A stretch of DNA of 64,000 nt from Kosakonia sacchari SP1 (GCF_000300455.3 NZ_CP007215.2:4588001-4652000); one strand, 5' to 3'; positions 37,125-52,318 are shown, counted from the first letter of the stretch. Notes: generated by a model not told the origin, from the sequence alone. Numbers and translations: made by a program.

Positions 37125-38115
37125 TTTGCTTAAAGAGGCGTTGATGAATTTCTGCCCGGCTAAAGCTAACTCCGTCCTGGCAGACGATCCCTTCTCCTGG
37201 ATCTTGCGCGTCGATTAATGCAGCCGCACCCGGCTTGCATAATTGCATAAAGCTAAAATGCGTCGCCCCCTCTACGTGAACATAACGCTGGTGAGCGACC
37301 GGTATGTGTTCTGCAAGATAACCCGATTCGAGACGGGCAGGCAGTTCATCGCTATCTGCCTGCGCCGCCATGACCAGTACTGGAATAGTTATCTGCTTAA
37401 GGCTTTCTGGCGTGAAGCCACGCGCCAGGCCGAGATCGAGCGAAACCACCGCTTTGATCCGTGAGTCACGCATATTCAGCGACAACATGTCGCTTGCTGA
37501 GGGCTGATCGATGCCCAGCGTAGAAGCCAGCTTGCAACCCGACAGCACAGCATATTGCTGACAATCAGCCATAAAACGGCGGCTATCAAAACGCCCACCA
37601 GCGAGCTCCAGAACCGTCCAGCCTCCCAGGGAGTGACCCAGCGCCGCAATACGTTGCGTATCCACCAACCCCGCGAGATCAGGCTCAGCAAGCAGTTTAT
37701 CCAGCACGTGGTGGAGATCCTGTGGACGTAGCCAAAGCTGTTTTGCATCTTGCGGTTTTTTATTGCGCGTCGTGGTCCCCGGATGATCGGGCGCGGCGAC
37801 GATATACCCCTCATCCGCCATCTGCTGCGCCAGCCAGTTAAGATTACGCCAGTTGCCGCCGTAACCGTGCGAAATCAATAACAGCGGATGAGCGCCAGCA
37901 GCGGGTTTTGCATCGCGTAACGCAGCAGTACCGCTAAAGACGATGTTCTCTCCCACGGTTTCCGCTTTACCGCGTTCTGGCGTGGGATACCAGACCGCGA
38001 CATCCAGCGGGCGGGCACTGTTTTCTTCCATGCGTAGCTGGCGAAAAGCGGTTTCAGCATGTGCCATGCCGCCAAACAAAATAGTAAGTAATAGAAGGGT
38101 GATACGTGAAGTCAT
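37081..38115 (-). CDS. Secreted alpha/beta hydrolase (dienelactone hydrolase/PAF-acetylhydrolase-like)
   Basis: The ATG at 38115 gives a clear signal peptide (MTSRITLLLL to AHA, cleavage near residue 20) and a 344-residue precursor, so the enzyme is probably periplasmic. The nucleophile elbow GHSLGG has Ser at about 162, the oxyanion motif ISHGYGG is at 81-87, and a C-terminal GATHFSFM supplies the likely catalytic His. The substrate is unknown; esters or lipids are plausible. A longer frame to 38172 lacks the signal at its start. AGGAAC precedes the ATG. It is convergent with the AraC-type regulator and sits next to the rpoC terminator. Confidence 0.85.
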   Translation of the reverse strand: MTSRITLLLLTILFGGMAHAETAFRQLRMEENSARPLDVAVWYPTPERGKAETVGENIVFSGTAALRDAKPAAGAHPLLLISHGYGGNWRNLNWLAQQMADEGYIVAAPDHPGTTTRNKKPQDAKQLWLRPQDLHHVLDKLLAEPDLAGLVDTQRIAALGHSLGGWTVLELAGGRFDSRRFMADCQQYAVLSGCKLASTLGIDQPSASDMLSLNMRDSRIKAVVSLDLGLARGFTPESLKQITIPVLVMAAQADSDELPARLESGYLAEHIPVAHQRYVHVEGATHFSFMQLCKPGAAALIDAQDPGEGIVCQDGVSFSRAEIHQRLFKQISAFLQQTLVYSPM

Positions 38116-38220
38116 AGTACGTTCCTGGTGAGTTAACCGTCGCGAAGATTCTGCAACTCGCCGTGCGTACACTGCGTCCTGAAACGCGATCGAGGTCTTA
38201 AAATCTGAATTTCAGGCATA

Positions 38221-38246
38221 AAAAAACCCGCCGAAGCGGGTTTTTA
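38221..38246 (-). terminator. Terminator of the rpoBC operon
   Basis: AAAACCCGC and GCGGGTTTT pair around CGAA, with a T-rich tail on either strand. It lies 14 bases past the rpoC stop. Confidence 0.9.
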
Positions 38247-38259
38247 TTACGCGAAACGA

Positions 38260-41200
38260 TTACTCGTTGTCGGAACCACCCAGACCTGCGTTCAGCAGTT
38301 CTGCCAGGCTCGCGGACGCATCTTCCGCAGTCACCTGCGGTGCTGCCGGCAGTTCGCCAGCGGCGCGACGGCGCATACGATCCTGGTGGTACGCATAACC
38401 GGTACCAGCCGGGATCAAACGACCCACGATAACGTTCTCTTTCAGACCGCGCAGTTCGTCGCGTTTGCCCGCAACGGCTGCTTCGGTAAGCACACGAGTA
38501 GTCTCCTGGAACGATGCCGCGGAGATGAAGGACTCGGTTGCCAGAGACGCTTTGGTGATACCCAGCAGATCGCGTGCATAGGTTGCACCGATTTTGCCTG
38601 CTGCTTCCAGATCGCGGTTAGCGATCTTGACGCGAGAGTATTCAACCTGCTCACCTTCCAGGAAGTCGGAGCTTCCTGCGTTAACGATGGTGGCTTTACG
38701 CAGCATCTGACGAACGATAACTTCGATGTGCTTATCGTTGATCTTAACGCCCTGCAGACGGTAAACGTCCTGTACTTCGTTGGTGATATAACGCGTTACC
38801 GCGTGTACGCCACGAAGACGCAGAATGTCGTGCGGTGCTTCCGGACCGTCGGAAACCACGTCACCACGTTCTACACGTTCACCTTCAAACACGTTGAGCT
38901 GACGCCATTTCGGAATCATCTCTTCGTACGGCTCGCTACCGTCAACCGGCGTGATCACCAGACGGCGTTTCCCTTTGGTTTCTTTACCGAAGGAAATGAT
39001 GCCGCTGATTTCAGCCAGGATTGCCGGCTCTTTCGGACGACGTGCTTCGAACAGATCCGCAACGCGCGGCAGACCACCGGTGATGTCCTTGGTACCGCTG
39101 GATTCCTGCGGAATACGCGCCAGCGCATCACCCGCACCGATCTGGATGCCATCTTCCAACTGGACGATCGCTTTACCCGGCAGGAAGTACTGCGCAGGCA
39201 TGTCGGTGCCCGGGATCAGAACGTCGTTGCCGTTAGCGTCAACGATTTTCAGCGCCGGACGCAGGTCTTTACCACCCGCGGTACGCTCTGCGGAGTCCAG
39301 AACCACCAGCGAAGAGAGACCGGTCAGTTCGTCGGTCTGACGCGTAATCGTCTGGCCGTCGATCATATCAGTGAAGCGGATGAAACCAGCCACTTCAGTG
39401 ATAACCGGCATGGTATGCGGATCCCAGTTTGCAACGGTTTCACCGCCAGCAACCTGCTCGCCATCACCTTTCGCCATGACCGCACCGTAAGGTACTTTAT
39501 AGCTTTCTTTGGTACGACCGAATTCGTCGATCAGTTTCAGCTCAGTGTTACGCGAGGTGATAACCAGTTTGCCGCTGGAGTTCACAACCGTCTTCGCGTT
39601 GCTCAGGCGGATGCTACCTTTGTTTTTCACCTGGATGCTGGATTCAGCAGCCGCACGAGATGCCGCACCACCGATGTGGAACGTACGCATCGTCAGCTGT
39701 GTACCCGGTTCACCGATGGACTGTGCCGCGATAACGCCGATGGCTTCACCTTTGTTGATGATGTGGCCACGCGCCAGGTCACGGCCATAGCAGTGGGCGC
39801 ACACACCAAAGTCGGTGTCACACGATACAACAGAACGCACTTTCACTGAGTCAACAGAGTTCGCTTCCAGCAGGTCACACCACTGTTCGTGCAGCAGCGT
39901 GTTGCGCGGAACCAGAATATCTGCGGTACCCGGCTTCAGAATGTCTTCTGCGGTTACACGACCCAGAACGCGATCGCGCAGCGGCTCTTTAACATCACCA
40001 CCTTCGATAACCGGCGTCATGGTGATGCCTTCCAGCGTGCCACAATCGTCTTCGGTTACGACCAGATCCTGCGCCACGTCAACCAGACGACGGGTCAGGT
40101 AACCGGAGTTCGCGGTTTTCAGTGCGGTATCCGCCAGACCTTTACGCGCACCGTGCGTGGAGATGAAGTACTGGAGTACGTTCAGACCTTCACGGAAGTT
40201 CGCGGTGATCGGCGTTTCGATGATGGAGCCATCCGGCTTCGCCATCAGACCACGCATACCAGCAAGCTGACGAATCTGGGCTGCAGAACCACGCGCACCG
40301 GAGTCGGCCATCATGTAGATGCTGTTAAAGGAAACCTGCTGCTCTTCAACGCCGTCACGGTTAATAACGGTTTCGGTTTGCAGGTTATCCATCATCGCTT
40401 TGGATACGCGATCGTTCGCCGCGGCCCAAATATCGATAACTTTGTTGTAACGTTCGCCAGCGGTTACCAGGCCAGACTGGAACTGCTCCTGAATCTCAGC
40501 AACTTCAGCTTCCGCTTCGCTGATGATTTCGTGTTTCTTCTCCGGGATGACCATGTCATCAATACCAACGGATGCACCTGAACGCGCTGCATAAGCAAAG
40601 CCGGTGTACATCGTCTGGTCCGCGAAGATAACGGTTGGTTTCAGGCCCAGAATGCGGTAACACGTGTTCAGCATTTTGGAAATAGCTTTCTTGCCCAGCG
40701 CCTGGTTGACGATGGAGAAAGGCAGACCTTTCGGAACGATCATCCACAGAATCGCACGGCCAACGGTCGTGTCTTTCAGGCTGGTTTTCGCTACGAATTC
40801 GCCGTTAGCGTCTTTTTCATATTCAGTGATACGCACTTTAACGCGTGCATGCAGAGAGGCCAGGCCAGCGCGGTAAATACGCTCAGCTTCTTTCGGGCCA
40901 GTCAGCACCATGCCTTCGCCTTTGGCGTTAACACAGTCACGGGTCATGTAGTACAGACCCAATACAACGTCCTGAGACGGAACGATGATAGGTTCGCCGT
41001 TCGCCGGAGACAGAATGTTGTTGGTGGACATCATCAGCGCACGCGCTTCCAGCTGGGCTTCCAGCGTCAGCGGTACGTGAACAGCCATCTGGTCACCATC
41101 GAAGTCGGCGTTATATGCCGCACAAACCAGCGGGTGCAGCTGGATAGCTTTACCTTCGATCAGTACCGGTTCAAACGCCTGGATACCCAGACGGTGCAGT

Positions 41201-42483
41201 GTTGGTGCACGGTTCAGCAGTACCGGGTGTTCGCGGATCACTTCGTCCAGGATATCCCAAACGACAGCTTCTTCGCGCTCAACCATTTTCTTCGCGGCTT
41301 TGATGGTGGTGGCGAGGCCACGCAGTTCCAGCTTGCCGTAGATAAACGGTTTGAACAGCTCCAGTGCCATTTTCTTCGGCAGACCGCACTGATGCAGACG
41401 CAGGTATGGGCCTACGGTGATCACAGAACGACCGGAGTAGTCAACACGCTTACCGAGCAGGTTCTGACGGAAACGACCCTGTTTACCTTTGATCATATCG
41501 GCCAAAGATTTCAGCGGACGTTTGTTGGAACCGGTGATCGCACGACCGCGACGGCCGTTATCCAGCAGGGCGTCAACCGCTTCCTGCAGCATACGTTTTT
41601 CGTTGCGTACGATGATGTCCGGTGCCGCCAGATCCAGCAGGCGTTTCAGACGGTTGTTACGGTTGATCACGCGACGGTACAGATCGTTCAGATCCGACGT
41701 TGCGAAACGACCACCGTCCAGCGGAACCAGCGGACGCAGGTCCGGCGGCAGCACTGGCAGAACGGTCAGGATCATCCACTCCGGTTTGTTACCAGACTGT
41801 ACGAACGCTTCCAGCAGCTTGATACGCTTGGTCAGCTTCTTACGTTTGGTTTCGGAGTTGGTTTCGTTCAGCTCTTCGCGCAGCTGTTCGCACTCTTGCT
41901 CCAGATCCATGCTTTTCAGCAGGGCCTGAATAGCTTCGGCGCCCATTTTCGCGTCGAATTCGTCACCGAACTCTTCCAGCGCGTCCAGGTACTGTTCTTC
42001 GGTCAGGATCTGGTTACGTTCCAGATTGGTCATACCGCCTTCGATAACCACATAGGATTCGAAGTACAGAACACGTTCGATATCGCGCAGCGGCATATCC
42101 AGCAGCAGGCCGATACGGGACGGCAGAGATTTCAGAAACCAAATGTGGGCGGTCGGAGACGCCAGCTCGATGTGGCCCATGCGCTCACGACGCACTTTTG
42201 TCTGGGTCACTTCAACGCCGCACTTCTCACAGATCACACCACGGTGTTTCAGGCGCTTGTACTTACCGCACAGGCACTCGTAATCTTTTACTGGCCCGAA
42301 AATACGCGCACAGAAAAGGCCGTCACGCTCAGGTTTGAACGTACGGTAGTTGATGGTTTCCGGCTTCTTAACTTCACCAAAAGACCATGAACGGATCATG
42401 TCTGGCGAGGCCAGAGCAATTTTGATCGCATCAAACTCTTCGGTTTTAGTTTGCGCTTTCAGAAACTTTAATAAGTCTTTCAC
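38260..42483 (-). CDS. rpoC: DNA-directed RNA polymerase subunit beta'
   Basis: This is the largest polymerase subunit and carries the catalytic magnesium site NADFDGDQM. The N-terminal zinc site ([20 protein letters not shown]) and the second cysteine cluster ([13 protein letters not shown]) are intact. It is 1407 residues, identical in length to E. coli. It follows rpoB after 76 bases and ends the rplKAJL-rpoBC cluster. Very long antisense frames across it reflect codon bias and are not genes. Confidence 0.99.
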   Translation of the reverse strand: MKDLLKFLKAQTKTEEFDAIKIALASPDMIRSWSFGEVKKPETINYRTFKPERDGLFCARIFGPVKDYECLCGKYKRLKHRGVICEKCGVEVTQTKVRRERMGHIELASPTAHIWFLKSLPSRIGLLLDMPLRDIERVLYFESYVVIEGGMTNLERNQILTEEQYLDALEEFGDEFDAKMGAEAIQALLKSMDLEQECEQLREELNETNSETKRKKLTKRIKLLEAFVQSGNKPEWMILTVLPVLPPDLRPLVPLDGGRFATSDLNDLYRRVINRNNRLKRLLDLAAPDIIVRNEKRMLQEAVDALLDNGRRGRAITGSNKRPLKSLADMIKGKQGRFRQNLLGKRVDYSGRSVITVGPYLRLHQCGLPKKMALELFKPFIYGKLELRGLATTIKAAKKMVEREEAVVWDILDEVIREHPVLLNRAPTLHRLGIQAFEPVLIEGKAIQLHPLVCAAYNADFDGDQMAVHVPLTLEAQLEARALMMSTNNILSPANGEPIIVPSQDVVLGLYYMTRDCVNAKGEGMVLTGPKEAERIYRAGLASLHARVKVRITEYEKDANGEFVAKTSLKDTTVGRAILWMIVPKGLPFSIVNQALGKKAISKMLNTCYRILGLKPTVIFADQTMYTGFAYAARSGASVGIDDMVIPEKKHEIISEAEAEVAEIQEQFQSGLVTAGERYNKVIDIWAAANDRVSKAMMDNLQTETVINRDGVEEQQVSFNSIYMMADSGARGSAAQIRQLAGMRGLMAKPDGSIIETPITANFREGLNVLQYFISTHGARKGLADTALKTANSGYLTRRLVDVAQDLVVTEDDCGTLEGITMTPVIEGGDVKEPLRDRVLGRVTAEDILKPGTADILVPRNTLLHEQWCDLLEANSVDSVKVRSVVSCDTDFGVCAHCYGRDLARGHIINKGEAIGVIAAQSIGEPGTQLTMRTFHIGGAASRAAAESSIQVKNKGSIRLSNAKTVVNSSGKLVITSRNTELKLIDEFGRTKESYKVPYGAVMAKGDGEQVAGGETVANWDPHTMPVITEVAGFIRFTDMIDGQTITRQTDELTGLSSLVVLDSAERTAGGKDLRPALKIVDANGNDVLIPGTDMPAQYFLPGKAIVQLEDGIQIGAGDALARIPQESSGTKDITGGLPRVADLFEARRPKEPAILAEISGIISFGKETKGKRRLVITPVDGSEPYEEMIPKWRQLNVFEGERVERGDVVSDGPEAPHDILRLRGVHAVTRYITNEVQDVYRLQGVKINDKHIEVIVRQMLRKATIVNAGSSDFLEGEQVEYSRVKIANRDLEAAGKIGATYARDLLGITKASLATESFISAASFQETTRVLTEAAVAGKRDELRGLKENVIVGRLIPAGTGYAYHQDRMRRRAAGELPAAPQVTAEDASASLAELLNAGLGGSDNE

Positions 42484-42559
42484 GGATTTGCTCCCGTCGG
42501 AGTTAGCACAATCTGGCGCCGGGTTTTACCCCGACACCAGTGACCTGTTTGAGCGAGAG

Positions 42560-45500
42560 TTACTCGTCTTCCAGCTCGATGTTGATACCCAGCGAACGAA
42601 TCTCTTTCAACAGTACGTTGAAGGACTCAGGCATACCCGGTTCCATCTGATGGTTGCCGTCCACGATGTTTTTATACATCTTGGTGCGACCATTCACGTC
42701 ATCAGACTTAACGGTGAGCATTTCCTGCAGGGTGTATGCCGCGCCGTATGCTTCCAGCGCCCACACTTCCATCTCCCCGAAGCGCTGACCACCGAACTGC
42801 GCCTTACCACCCAGCGGCTGCTGAGTAACCAGGCTGTAAGAACCGGTAGAACGCGCATGCATCTTGTCATCAACCAGGTGGTTCAGTTTCAGCATGTACA
42901 TGTAGCCAACGGTAACCTGGCGCTCGAATTGCTCACCGGTACGACCGTCGAACAGTGTGATCTGACCGGAAGTCGGCAGGCCACCCAGCTGTAACAGTTC
43001 CTTGATTTCAGACTCTTTCGCACCGTCGAATACCGGCGTTGCGATCGGCATACCTTTACGCAGGTTTTCCGCCAGACGCAGAACTTCCTCATCGCTGAAG
43101 GTGCTCAGGTCGACTTTCTGACGAACGTCAGCGCCCAGATCGTATGCACGCTGGATGAACTCGCGCAGTTTCGCGACTTCTTGCTGCTGCTTCAGCATGG
43201 CGTTGATCTTGTCGCCGATACCTTTCGCAGCCATACCCAGGTGGGTTTCAAGGATCTGACCGATGTTCATACGAGACGGTACGCCCAGCGGGTTCAGTAC
43301 GATGTCAACCGGCGTGCCGTTTTCATCGTATGGCATATCTTCGATCGGGTTGATCTTAGAGATAACACCCTTGTTACCGTGACGGCCTGCCATTTTATCA
43401 CCAGGCTGGATCTGACGTTTAACGGCCAGATAAACCTTAACGATTTTCAGCACGCCCGGTGCCAGATCATCGCCCTGAGTGATTTTGCGGCGTTTCGCTT
43501 CGAGTTTTTTCTCGAACTCGTGTTTCAGTTCGTCATACTGCTCAGCCAGTTGTTCCAGCTGATTTTGTTTCGCTTCGTCGGTCAGGCCGAGTTCCAGCCA
43601 GCGGTCGCGCGGCAACTTGTCGAGCTTGTCAGCTTCAACACCACCGGAAACCAGCACGCTGTGGATACGGCTAAACAGGCCAGCTTCGAGGATCTGCAGT
43701 TCTTCAGACAGGTCTTTCTTCGCCTGTTTGAGCTGCATTTCTTCGATTTCCAGCGCACGTTTGTCTTTTTCCACGCCATCGCGGGTAAAGACCTGAACGT
43801 CGATAACGGTACCGGAAACACCGTTCGGTACGCGCAGAGAAGAGTCTTTAACGTCAGACGCTTTCTCACCGAAGATCGCGCGCAGCAGTTTCTCTTCTGG
43901 CGTCAGCTGGGTTTCACCTTTCGGCGTTACCTTACCAACCAGAATGTCGCCGCCGGTCACTTCCGCACCGATGTAAACGATACCGGATTCATCCAGTTTG
44001 GAGAGCGCGGCTTCACCCACGTTCGGGATGTCTGCAGTGATCTCTTCTGGCCCCAGCTTGGTGTCACGGGACACGCACGCCAGTTCCTGGATGTGAATAG
44101 TGGTGAAACGATCTTCCTGAACCACACGCTCGGAGACGAGGATGGAGTCTTCGAAGTTGTAACCGTTCCACGGCATGAACGCTACGCGCATGTTCTGACC
44201 GAGCGCCAGTTCACCGAGGTCGGTGGACGGGCCGTCTGCCAGCACGTCGCCGCGCTCAATTGGCTCACCCAGATAAACACACGGCATCTGGTTGATGCAG
44301 GTGTTCTGGTTAGAACGGGTATATTTGGTCAGGTTATAGATGTCGATACCTGCTTCGCCCGGGTACATCTCATCTTCGTTAACTTTGATAACGATACGAG
44401 AGGCATCCACGTACTGAACAGTACCGCCACGTTTAGCAACTGCGGTTACACCGGAGTCAACGGCAACAGCACGTTCCATACCGGTACCAACCAGCGGCTT
44501 GTCAGCGCGCAGAGTCGGAACCGCCTGACGTTGCATGTTCGCACCCATCAATGCACGGTTGGCGTCATCGTGTTCCAGGAACGGGATCAGGGACGCACCG
44601 ACAGAAACCACCTGCTGGGTGGAAACGTCCATGTAGTCAACCTGGTCTGCGCTAAAGAGGCTGGATTCGCCTTTGCTGCGGCAGGTTACCAGATCGTCTA
44701 CGAAACGACCTTCTTCCGTCAGGTTGGTGTTCGCCTGAGCGATAACGTAGTTACCTTCCTCGATAGCAGAAAGATAATGGATCTCGTCAGTCACAACGCC
44801 ATCGGTCACTTTACGGTACGGCGTTTCGAGGAAGCCGTATTCGTTAGTCTGTGCGTACACGGACAAGGAGTTGATCAGACCGATGTTCGGACCTTCAGGC
44901 GTTTCGATCGGACATACGCGCCCGTAGTGGGTCGGGTGTACGTCTCGAACTTCAAAGCCTGCGCGCTCACGAGTCAGACCGCCCGGGCCGAGTGCAGAGA
45001 TACGACGTTTGTGCGTAATCTCGGACAGCGGGTTGTTCTGGTCCATAAACTGTGACAGCTGGCTGGAACCGAAGAACTCTTTAACGGCTGCAGAGATAGG
45101 CTTCGCGTTGATCATATCCTGCGGCATCAGGGTATCCAGATCGCCCAGAGACAGACGCTCTTTCACCGCACGTTCTACACGAACCAGGCCAACGCGGAAT
45201 TGGTTTTCCGCCATTTCGCCTACGGAACGGATACGACGGTTGCCGAGGTGGTCGATATCATCCACTTCACCGATGCCGTTACGGATACCGATGAGCTTTT
45301 TCATCACTTCGATGATGTCTTCTTTGCTCAGGATACCGGAACCTTCGATGCTGTCGCGCAGCAGAGAACGGTTGAACTTCATACGACCAACCGCAGAGAG
45401 ATCGTAGCGGTCTTCGGAGAAGAACAGGTTCTCGAACAGGCTTTCCGCAGCTTCGCGAGTCGGCGGCTCACCGGGGCGCATCATGCGGTAGATTTCTACC

Positions 45501-46588
45501 AGCGCGCTCAGACGATCGTTGGTCGGGTCGACGCGTACCGTCTCAGACATGTACGGACCGTGATCCAAATCGTTGGTGAACAGGGTTTCGATACGTTTGT
45601 GACCAGACTGGCTCAGCTTCGCCAGCAGATCGAGCGACAGCTCCATGTTTGCCGGGCAGATCAACTCGCCAGTGGATTCGTCAACGTAGTCTTTAGCCGC
45701 AACTTTGCCTGCGATGTACTCAACCGGTACTTCAATATGTTGAATTTCGTCTTTTTCCAGCTGACGAATATGGCGCGCGGTAATACGACGGCCTTTCTCA
45801 ACATACATTTTGCCGTTTGCTTCGATGTCGAAGGATGCAGTTTCGCCACGCAGGCGTTCCGGCACCAGTTCCATCTGCAACTTGTTATCGCGGATTTCAA
45901 AGACAACTTTTTCAAAGAACAGATCAAGAATCTGCTCAGTGGTGTAGTTCAACGCGCGCAGAATAATGGTCGCCGGCAGTTTGCGGCGGCGGTCGATACG
46001 CACGAAGAGGTTATCTTTCGGGTCGAACTCGAAGTCCAGCCATGACCCACGGTAAGGAATAATACGTGCGTTATAAAGCACCTTACCAGATGAGTGGGTT
46101 TTACCCTTATCGCTGTCGAAGAAGACGCCAGGACTACGGTGCAGCTGAGAAACGATAACACGCTCAGTACCGTTGATAACAAAGGTACCGTTGTCGGTCA
46201 TGAGCGGAATTTCGCCCATGTAGACTTCTTGTTCTTTAATGTCTTTAACGGTGCCTTCCGGCGCTTCGCGCTCGTAGATCACCAGACGCAGTTTTACGCG
46301 CAGCGGAGCGGAATACGTTACGCCACGGATCTGACATTCTTTAACATCAAAAACAGGTTCGCCAAGACGGTAGCTGACGTATTGCAGTTCCGAATTGCCG
46401 CTGTAGCTCTTAATCGGGAACACGGAGCGGAAAGCCGCTTCCAGACCGTACTGCCCTTCAGGATCTTGCTCGATAAACTTCTGGAACGAGTCAAGCTGGA
46501 TAGAAAGGAGATATGGGACATCCAGTACTTGTGGACGTTTACCAAAATCCTTACGAATACGTTTTTTCTCGGTATAGGAGTAAACCAT
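42560..46588 (-). CDS. rpoB: DNA-directed RNA polymerase subunit beta
   Basis: This is the second large polymerase subunit. The ATG at 46588 ([19 protein letters not shown]) with GAGGAA gives 1342 residues, the E. coli length. An in-frame extension to 46654 is leader. The rifampicin-binding segment [20 protein letters not shown] is wild type at the usual Asp, His and Ser contacts, so no resistance is predicted. It is transcribed from the ribosomal-protein promoters through the rplL-rpoB attenuator. Confidence 0.99.
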   Translation of the reverse strand: MVYSYTEKKRIRKDFGKRPQVLDVPYLLSIQLDSFQKFIEQDPEGQYGLEAAFRSVFPIKSYSGNSELQYVSYRLGEPVFDVKECQIRGVTYSAPLRVKLRLVIYEREAPEGTVKDIKEQEVYMGEIPLMTDNGTFVINGTERVIVSQLHRSPGVFFDSDKGKTHSSGKVLYNARIIPYRGSWLDFEFDPKDNLFVRIDRRRKLPATIILRALNYTTEQILDLFFEKVVFEIRDNKLQMELVPERLRGETASFDIEANGKMYVEKGRRITARHIRQLEKDEIQHIEVPVEYIAGKVAAKDYVDESTGELICPANMELSLDLLAKLSQSGHKRIETLFTNDLDHGPYMSETVRVDPTNDRLSALVEIYRMMRPGEPPTREAAESLFENLFFSEDRYDLSAVGRMKFNRSLLRDSIEGSGILSKEDIIEVMKKLIGIRNGIGEVDDIDHLGNRRIRSVGEMAENQFRVGLVRVERAVKERLSLGDLDTLMPQDMINAKPISAAVKEFFGSSQLSQFMDQNNPLSEITHKRRISALGPGGLTRERAGFEVRDVHPTHYGRVCPIETPEGPNIGLINSLSVYAQTNEYGFLETPYRKVTDGVVTDEIHYLSAIEEGNYVIAQANTNLTEEGRFVDDLVTCRSKGESSLFSADQVDYMDVSTQQVVSVGASLIPFLEHDDANRALMGANMQRQAVPTLRADKPLVGTGMERAVAVDSGVTAVAKRGGTVQYVDASRIVIKVNEDEMYPGEAGIDIYNLTKYTRSNQNTCINQMPCVYLGEPIERGDVLADGPSTDLGELALGQNMRVAFMPWNGYNFEDSILVSERVVQEDRFTTIHIQELACVSRDTKLGPEEITADIPNVGEAALSKLDESGIVYIGAEVTGGDILVGKVTPKGETQLTPEEKLLRAIFGEKASDVKDSSLRVPNGVSGTVIDVQVFTRDGVEKDKRALEIEEMQLKQAKKDLSEELQILEAGLFSRIHSVLVSGGVEADKLDKLPRDRWLELGLTDEAKQNQLEQLAEQYDELKHEFEKKLEAKRRKITQGDDLAPGVLKIVKVYLAVKRQIQPGDKMAGRHGNKGVISKINPIEDMPYDENGTPVDIVLNPLGVPSRMNIGQILETHLGMAAKGIGDKINAMLKQQQEVAKLREFIQRAYDLGADVRQKVDLSTFSDEEVLRLAENLRKGMPIATPVFDGAKESEIKELLQLGGLPTSGQITLFDGRTGEQFERQVTVGYMYMLKLNHLVDDKMHARSTGSYSLVTQQPLGGKAQFGGQRFGEMEVWALEAYGAAYTLQEMLTVKSDDVNGRTKMYKNIVDGNHQMEPGMPESFNVLLKEIRSLGINIELEDE

Positions 46589-46837
46589 AGGGTTCCTCAG
46601 CTCGCTGACAAGTCGACCCACTCTGTCCGTCGAAAGGGACAGTTTATGCAACACTATTTTTTTAGACCGGAAAGTGGAGCACTTTCCGCAATGCTTGTTG
46701 CTATCACGCTTAAATCATTTCATTGCGATTTACACAGAAAGAACTTTCTGTCGCAGTATATTAAGTCGTCGATAGAAACAAGCATTGTAAAGGCTACTGG
46801 CAGTCAAACAGTGTGAAACGCTACCGGTACCTTCTAC

Positions 46838-46873
46838 AGCGCAAAAAGGCTGGTGACCAAAAAGTCACCAGCC
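46838..46873 (-). terminator. rplL-rpoB attenuator
   Basis: GGCTGGTGAC (46848-46857) and GTCACCAGCC (46864-46873) form a perfect 10-base stem. On the minus strand TTTTTGCGC follows. In E. coli this partial terminator lets only part of the transcription continue into rpoBC. The remainder of the 324-base gap up to rpoB holds no gene; it corresponds to the RNase III processing region. Confidence 0.88.
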
Positions 46874-46912
46874 ATCAGCCTAATTTCTCAGGCTGCAACC
46901 GGAAGGGTTGGC

Positions 46913-47281
<369 letters not shown>

Positions 47282-47347
47282 TTAAATTGTTCCTGAATAT
47301 CAGAATAAGTTTATACGTAAGCAAATGCTTTATAAAGAAAACTGCGA

Positions 47348-47845
47348 TTAAGCAGCTTCTTTCGCATCGCGTACAGCAGCCAGAGTACGAACCAGTTTGC
47401 CAGCAGAGGCTTCTTTCATGGTTGCCATCAGGCGTGCAATTGCTTCTTCGTAGGTCGGCAGGGTTGCCAGGCGATCGATCTGGGACGCCGGGATCAACTC
47501 ACCTTCAAAGGCAGCGGCTTTGACCTCAAATTTTGCATTCGCTTTCGCGAACTCTTTGAACAGACGAGCAGCAGCGCCCGGGTGTTCCATAGAGTATGCA
47601 ATCAGGGTCGGACCAACGAACGCGTCTTTCAGGCACTCAAACTGAGTACCCTCAACAACACGGCGCAGCAGGGTGTTGCGAACAACACGCATGTAAACGC
47701 CGGCTTCGCGACCTGCTTTACGCAGTTCGGTCATTTTATCTACGGTAACGCCACGGGAATCCGCAACAACCGCAGACAGCGCGCCTTTGGCTACTTCGCT
47801 GACTTCAGCAACAATCGCTTGTTTGTCTTGAAGATTTAAAGCCAT
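47348..47845 (-). CDS. rplJ: 50S ribosomal protein L10
   Basis: L10 anchors the L7/L12 dimers to 23S rRNA, and the complex represses its own mRNA leader. The ATG at 47845 ([20 protein letters not shown]) with AGGAG gives 165 residues, equal to E. coli. The frame extending to 47878 is leader. It is the first gene of the rplJL-rpoBC unit. Confidence 0.98.
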   Translation of the reverse strand: MALNLQDKQAIVAEVSEVAKGALSAVVADSRGVTVDKMTELRKAGREAGVYMRVVRNTLLRRVVEGTQFECLKDAFVGPTLIAYSMEHPGAAARLFKEFAKANAKFEVKAAAFEGELIPASQIDRLATLPTYEEAIARLMATMKEASAGKLVRTLAAVRDAKEAA

Positions 47846-47849
47846 TAGC

Positions 47850-48107
47850 TTTGCTCCTGGATGTTTGCCAGGGCTCATGCCCTGGAACTCACTTCACTCT
47901 TCTCAATGAAAAGAGCGTCTTAATACGGTGAGCAGAAACAAGCCAAAGAGTACTTTAAAAATAATCTTTAGGTTCTGTCACCGTCTACGCAGGGAATTAA
48001 GCTTCTTACGAAACACCTGCGGTCTTCGACGGAGGCCTGGATTAGGCCAGGCTCCAACGAACAAATCTGTTTGTTTGCTAACTTACGCTAGCAAAACGTG
48101 GGGGTAA
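47850..48107 (-). promoter_or_regulatory. rplJ mRNA leader (L10 autoregulation)
   Basis: This long untranslated leader between the rplJ promoter and start folds into several hairpins: GGAGGCCTGG/CCAGGCTCC (48031-48055) and CCAGGGC/GCCCTGG (47868-47885) near the ribosome-binding site. It is the place where L10-(L12)4 binds in E. coli. The exact binding stem was not mapped. Confidence 0.6.
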
Positions 48108-48108
48108 G

Positions 48109-48137
48109 ATTGTAGACAAATCCACCACCCACGTAAA
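48109..48137 (-). promoter_or_regulatory. rplJ (PL10) promoter
   Basis: TTTACG (48132-48137) and TACAAT (48109-48114) are separated by 17 bases, just downstream of the rplA stop. This matches the position of the E. coli L10 promoter. Confidence 0.75.
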
Positions 48138-48145
48138 GGCGAATA

Positions 48146-49339
<1,194 letters not shown>

Positions 49340-49357
49340 TTACGGATACGAGACCCA

Positions 49358-49397
49358 TAAAAACAAAAGGCGCGAAATTGTATGTCAATTTCGCGCC
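49358..49397 (-). terminator. Terminator of secE-nusG
   Basis: GGCGCGAAATTG and CAATTTCGCGCC form a perfect 12-base stem (49369-49397). On the minus strand TTTTGTTTTT follows. Confidence 0.9.
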
Positions 49398-49423
49398 CTG
49401 TGCAACGTTTGATCGCCGAATAT

Positions 49424-49969
49424 TTAGGCTTTTTCGACCTGGCTGAAATCCAGCTCTACCGGGGTCGCACGACCGAAGATAGAAACGGACACTTTCAGGC
49501 GAGACTTCTCGTAGTCCACCTCTTCAACCACACCGTTAAAGTCGGCAAACGGACCGTCGCTAACGCGGACCATTTCACCCGGCTCAAACAGCGTTTTCGG
49601 ACGCGGCTTATCACCAACCTGTTGCAGGCGGTTCATGATCGCATCCACTTCTTTATCGCTAATCGGCGCCGGACGATCGGACGTGCCGCCGATGAAGCCC
49701 ATTACGCGCGGAACGCTGCGTACCAGGTGCCAGCTGGCGTCATTCATCACCATCTGAACAAGGACGTAGCCCGGGAAGAATTTGCGTTCGCTTTTGCGAC
49801 GCTGACCGCCACGGATTTCGACCACTTCTTCAGTCGGCACCATGACTTCGCCAAACAACTCTTCCATATTGTGTAATTTGATATGCTCGCGCAGCGAAGT
49901 GGCTACGCGGCCTTCAAAACCGGAAAACGCCTGAACGACGTACCAGCGCTTTTTAGGAGCTTCAGACAT
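49424..49969 (-). CDS. nusG: Transcription termination/antitermination factor NusG
   Basis: NusG binds RNA polymerase through its NGN domain and links it to Rho or the ribosome through the C-terminal KOW domain. The 181-residue product starts [20 protein letters not shown] and has the KOW segment [19 protein letters not shown]. The start is one base downstream of the secE stop, so the pair is coupled. A strong terminator follows. Confidence 0.98.
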   Translation of the reverse strand: MSEAPKKRWYVVQAFSGFEGRVATSLREHIKLHNMEELFGEVMVPTEEVVEIRGGQRRKSERKFFPGYVLVQMVMNDASWHLVRSVPRVMGFIGGTSDRPAPISDKEVDAIMNRLQQVGDKPRPKTLFEPGEMVRVSDGPFADFNGVVEEVDYEKSRLKVSVSIFGRATPVELDFSQVEKA

Positions 49970-49970
49970 C

Positions 49971-50354
49971 TCAGAACCTCAGGCCAGTGATAAAGGAAAC
50001 CAGGCGGACCAGAATACCATCAAGTCCCCACAGGATCAGTGACATGACTGCAGTTACGGCAGCCACGATCAATGTGGTGTGCAATGTTTCCTGACGAGTG
50101 GGCCAAATCACTTTACGTACTTCGGTTCTCGCTTCACGGGCAAAAGCGACGGTCGCTTTACCCTTCGTCGTCAACAGCGCGACACCACCTGCTGCAGCAA
50201 TCAGAATAACAACTGCCAGCGCGCGGAGCGGCAGCATCATGTCACGATAAAGATAGTTGCCAACGATAGCCACGAGCAGCAGTACTGCAACAACAACCCA
50301 CTTCATCGCTTCCAGGCCGCGCCCGCTCCCTTGAGCTTCGGTATTCGCACTCAT
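49971..50354 (-). CDS. secE: Protein translocase subunit SecE
   Basis: SecE clamps SecY in the Sec translocon. The ATG at 50354 ([19 protein letters not shown]) gives 127 residues as in E. coli, with three membrane segments and the conserved cytoplasmic amphipathic region [18 protein letters not shown] start five codons upstream is less likely. It is transcribed with nusG. Confidence 0.97.
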   Translation of the reverse strand: MSANTEAQGSGRGLEAMKWVVVAVLLLVAIVGNYLYRDMMLPLRALAVVILIAAAGGVALLTTKGKATVAFAREARTEVRKVIWPTRQETLHTTLIVAAVTAVMSLILWGLDGILVRLVSFITGLRF

Positions 50355-50474
50355 AAACCAACCTGTCACAAGAATTCAGACAAACATTTTTGCCCCGCAT
50401 AAGCGAGGCAACCAAACCGAAATGCTCTGGCGAGATTCGGACTAACGCCCTCTTCAGAGCCTGTCTCAGCAATG

Positions 50475-50504
50475 ATTATGACAAATAAAATCACTGATGA
50501 GCCA
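50475..50504 (-). promoter_or_regulatory. Possible secE-nusG promoter
   Basis: TGGCTC (50499-50504) and CATAAT (50475-50480) are 18 bases apart, between the tufB terminator and secE. Confidence 0.4.
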
Positions 50505-50523
50505 GGTTCTGGTTCGAAAGCGT

Positions 50524-50549
50524 ACAAAAAGGGCATCAAATGATGCCCT
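50524..50549 (-). terminator. Terminator of tufB
   Basis: GGGCAT and ATGCCC with an A/T loop (50531-50548) are followed on the minus strand by TTTTTGTACG. Confidence 0.85.
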
Positions 50550-50582
50550 CTTCTTGCGCATTGCGTCAAATGTTATCAGCGA

Positions 50583-51803
<1,221 letters not shown>

Positions 51804-51880
51804 TCACCACATCAACCAGGCAACATGCCCGACTCGTTGAATGCTAATAACAGAAGAGAAACCAGGGAGGAGAAGTGAAG

Positions 51881-51956
51881 TGGTGCTGATACCCAGAGTC
51901 GAACTGGGGACCTCACCCTTACCAAGGGTGCGCTCTACCAACTGAGCCATATCAGC
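51881..51956 (-). tRNA. thrT: tRNA-Thr (GGU)
   Basis: A 76-base cloverleaf with encoded CCA. The acceptor is GCTGATA and the anticodon loop CTTGGTAA gives GGU. It is the tufB-proximal tRNA of the operon. Confidence 0.97.
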
Positions 51957-51962
51957 ACGTCT

Positions 51963-52037
<75 letters not shown>

Positions 52038-52149
52038 ATCCTGAAACTCGGCTACCCAGTACTTTCTGTATTATCGGGAGAAGACACTCTCCCAAAGAGC
52101 TGATTCACTACTGACACCAACTCAGGTTACGTTTTAGCGTAACCGAAAA

Positions 52150-52234
<85 letters not shown>

Positions 52235-52242
52235 GGACTTGA

Positions 52243-52318
<76 letters not shown>

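Noticed and set aside
40849..45055. Very long plus-strand ORFs (513 and 624 codons) opposite rpoC and rpoB
   Set aside because: They mirror highly expressed genes with strong codon bias, which removes stops on the opposite strand. Their products are Phe/His/Gln/Arg-rich with no motif or ribosome-binding site.
43000..46588. Rifampicin-resistance changes in rpoB
   Set aside because: The rifampicin-binding segment reads as wild type at the common resistance positions.
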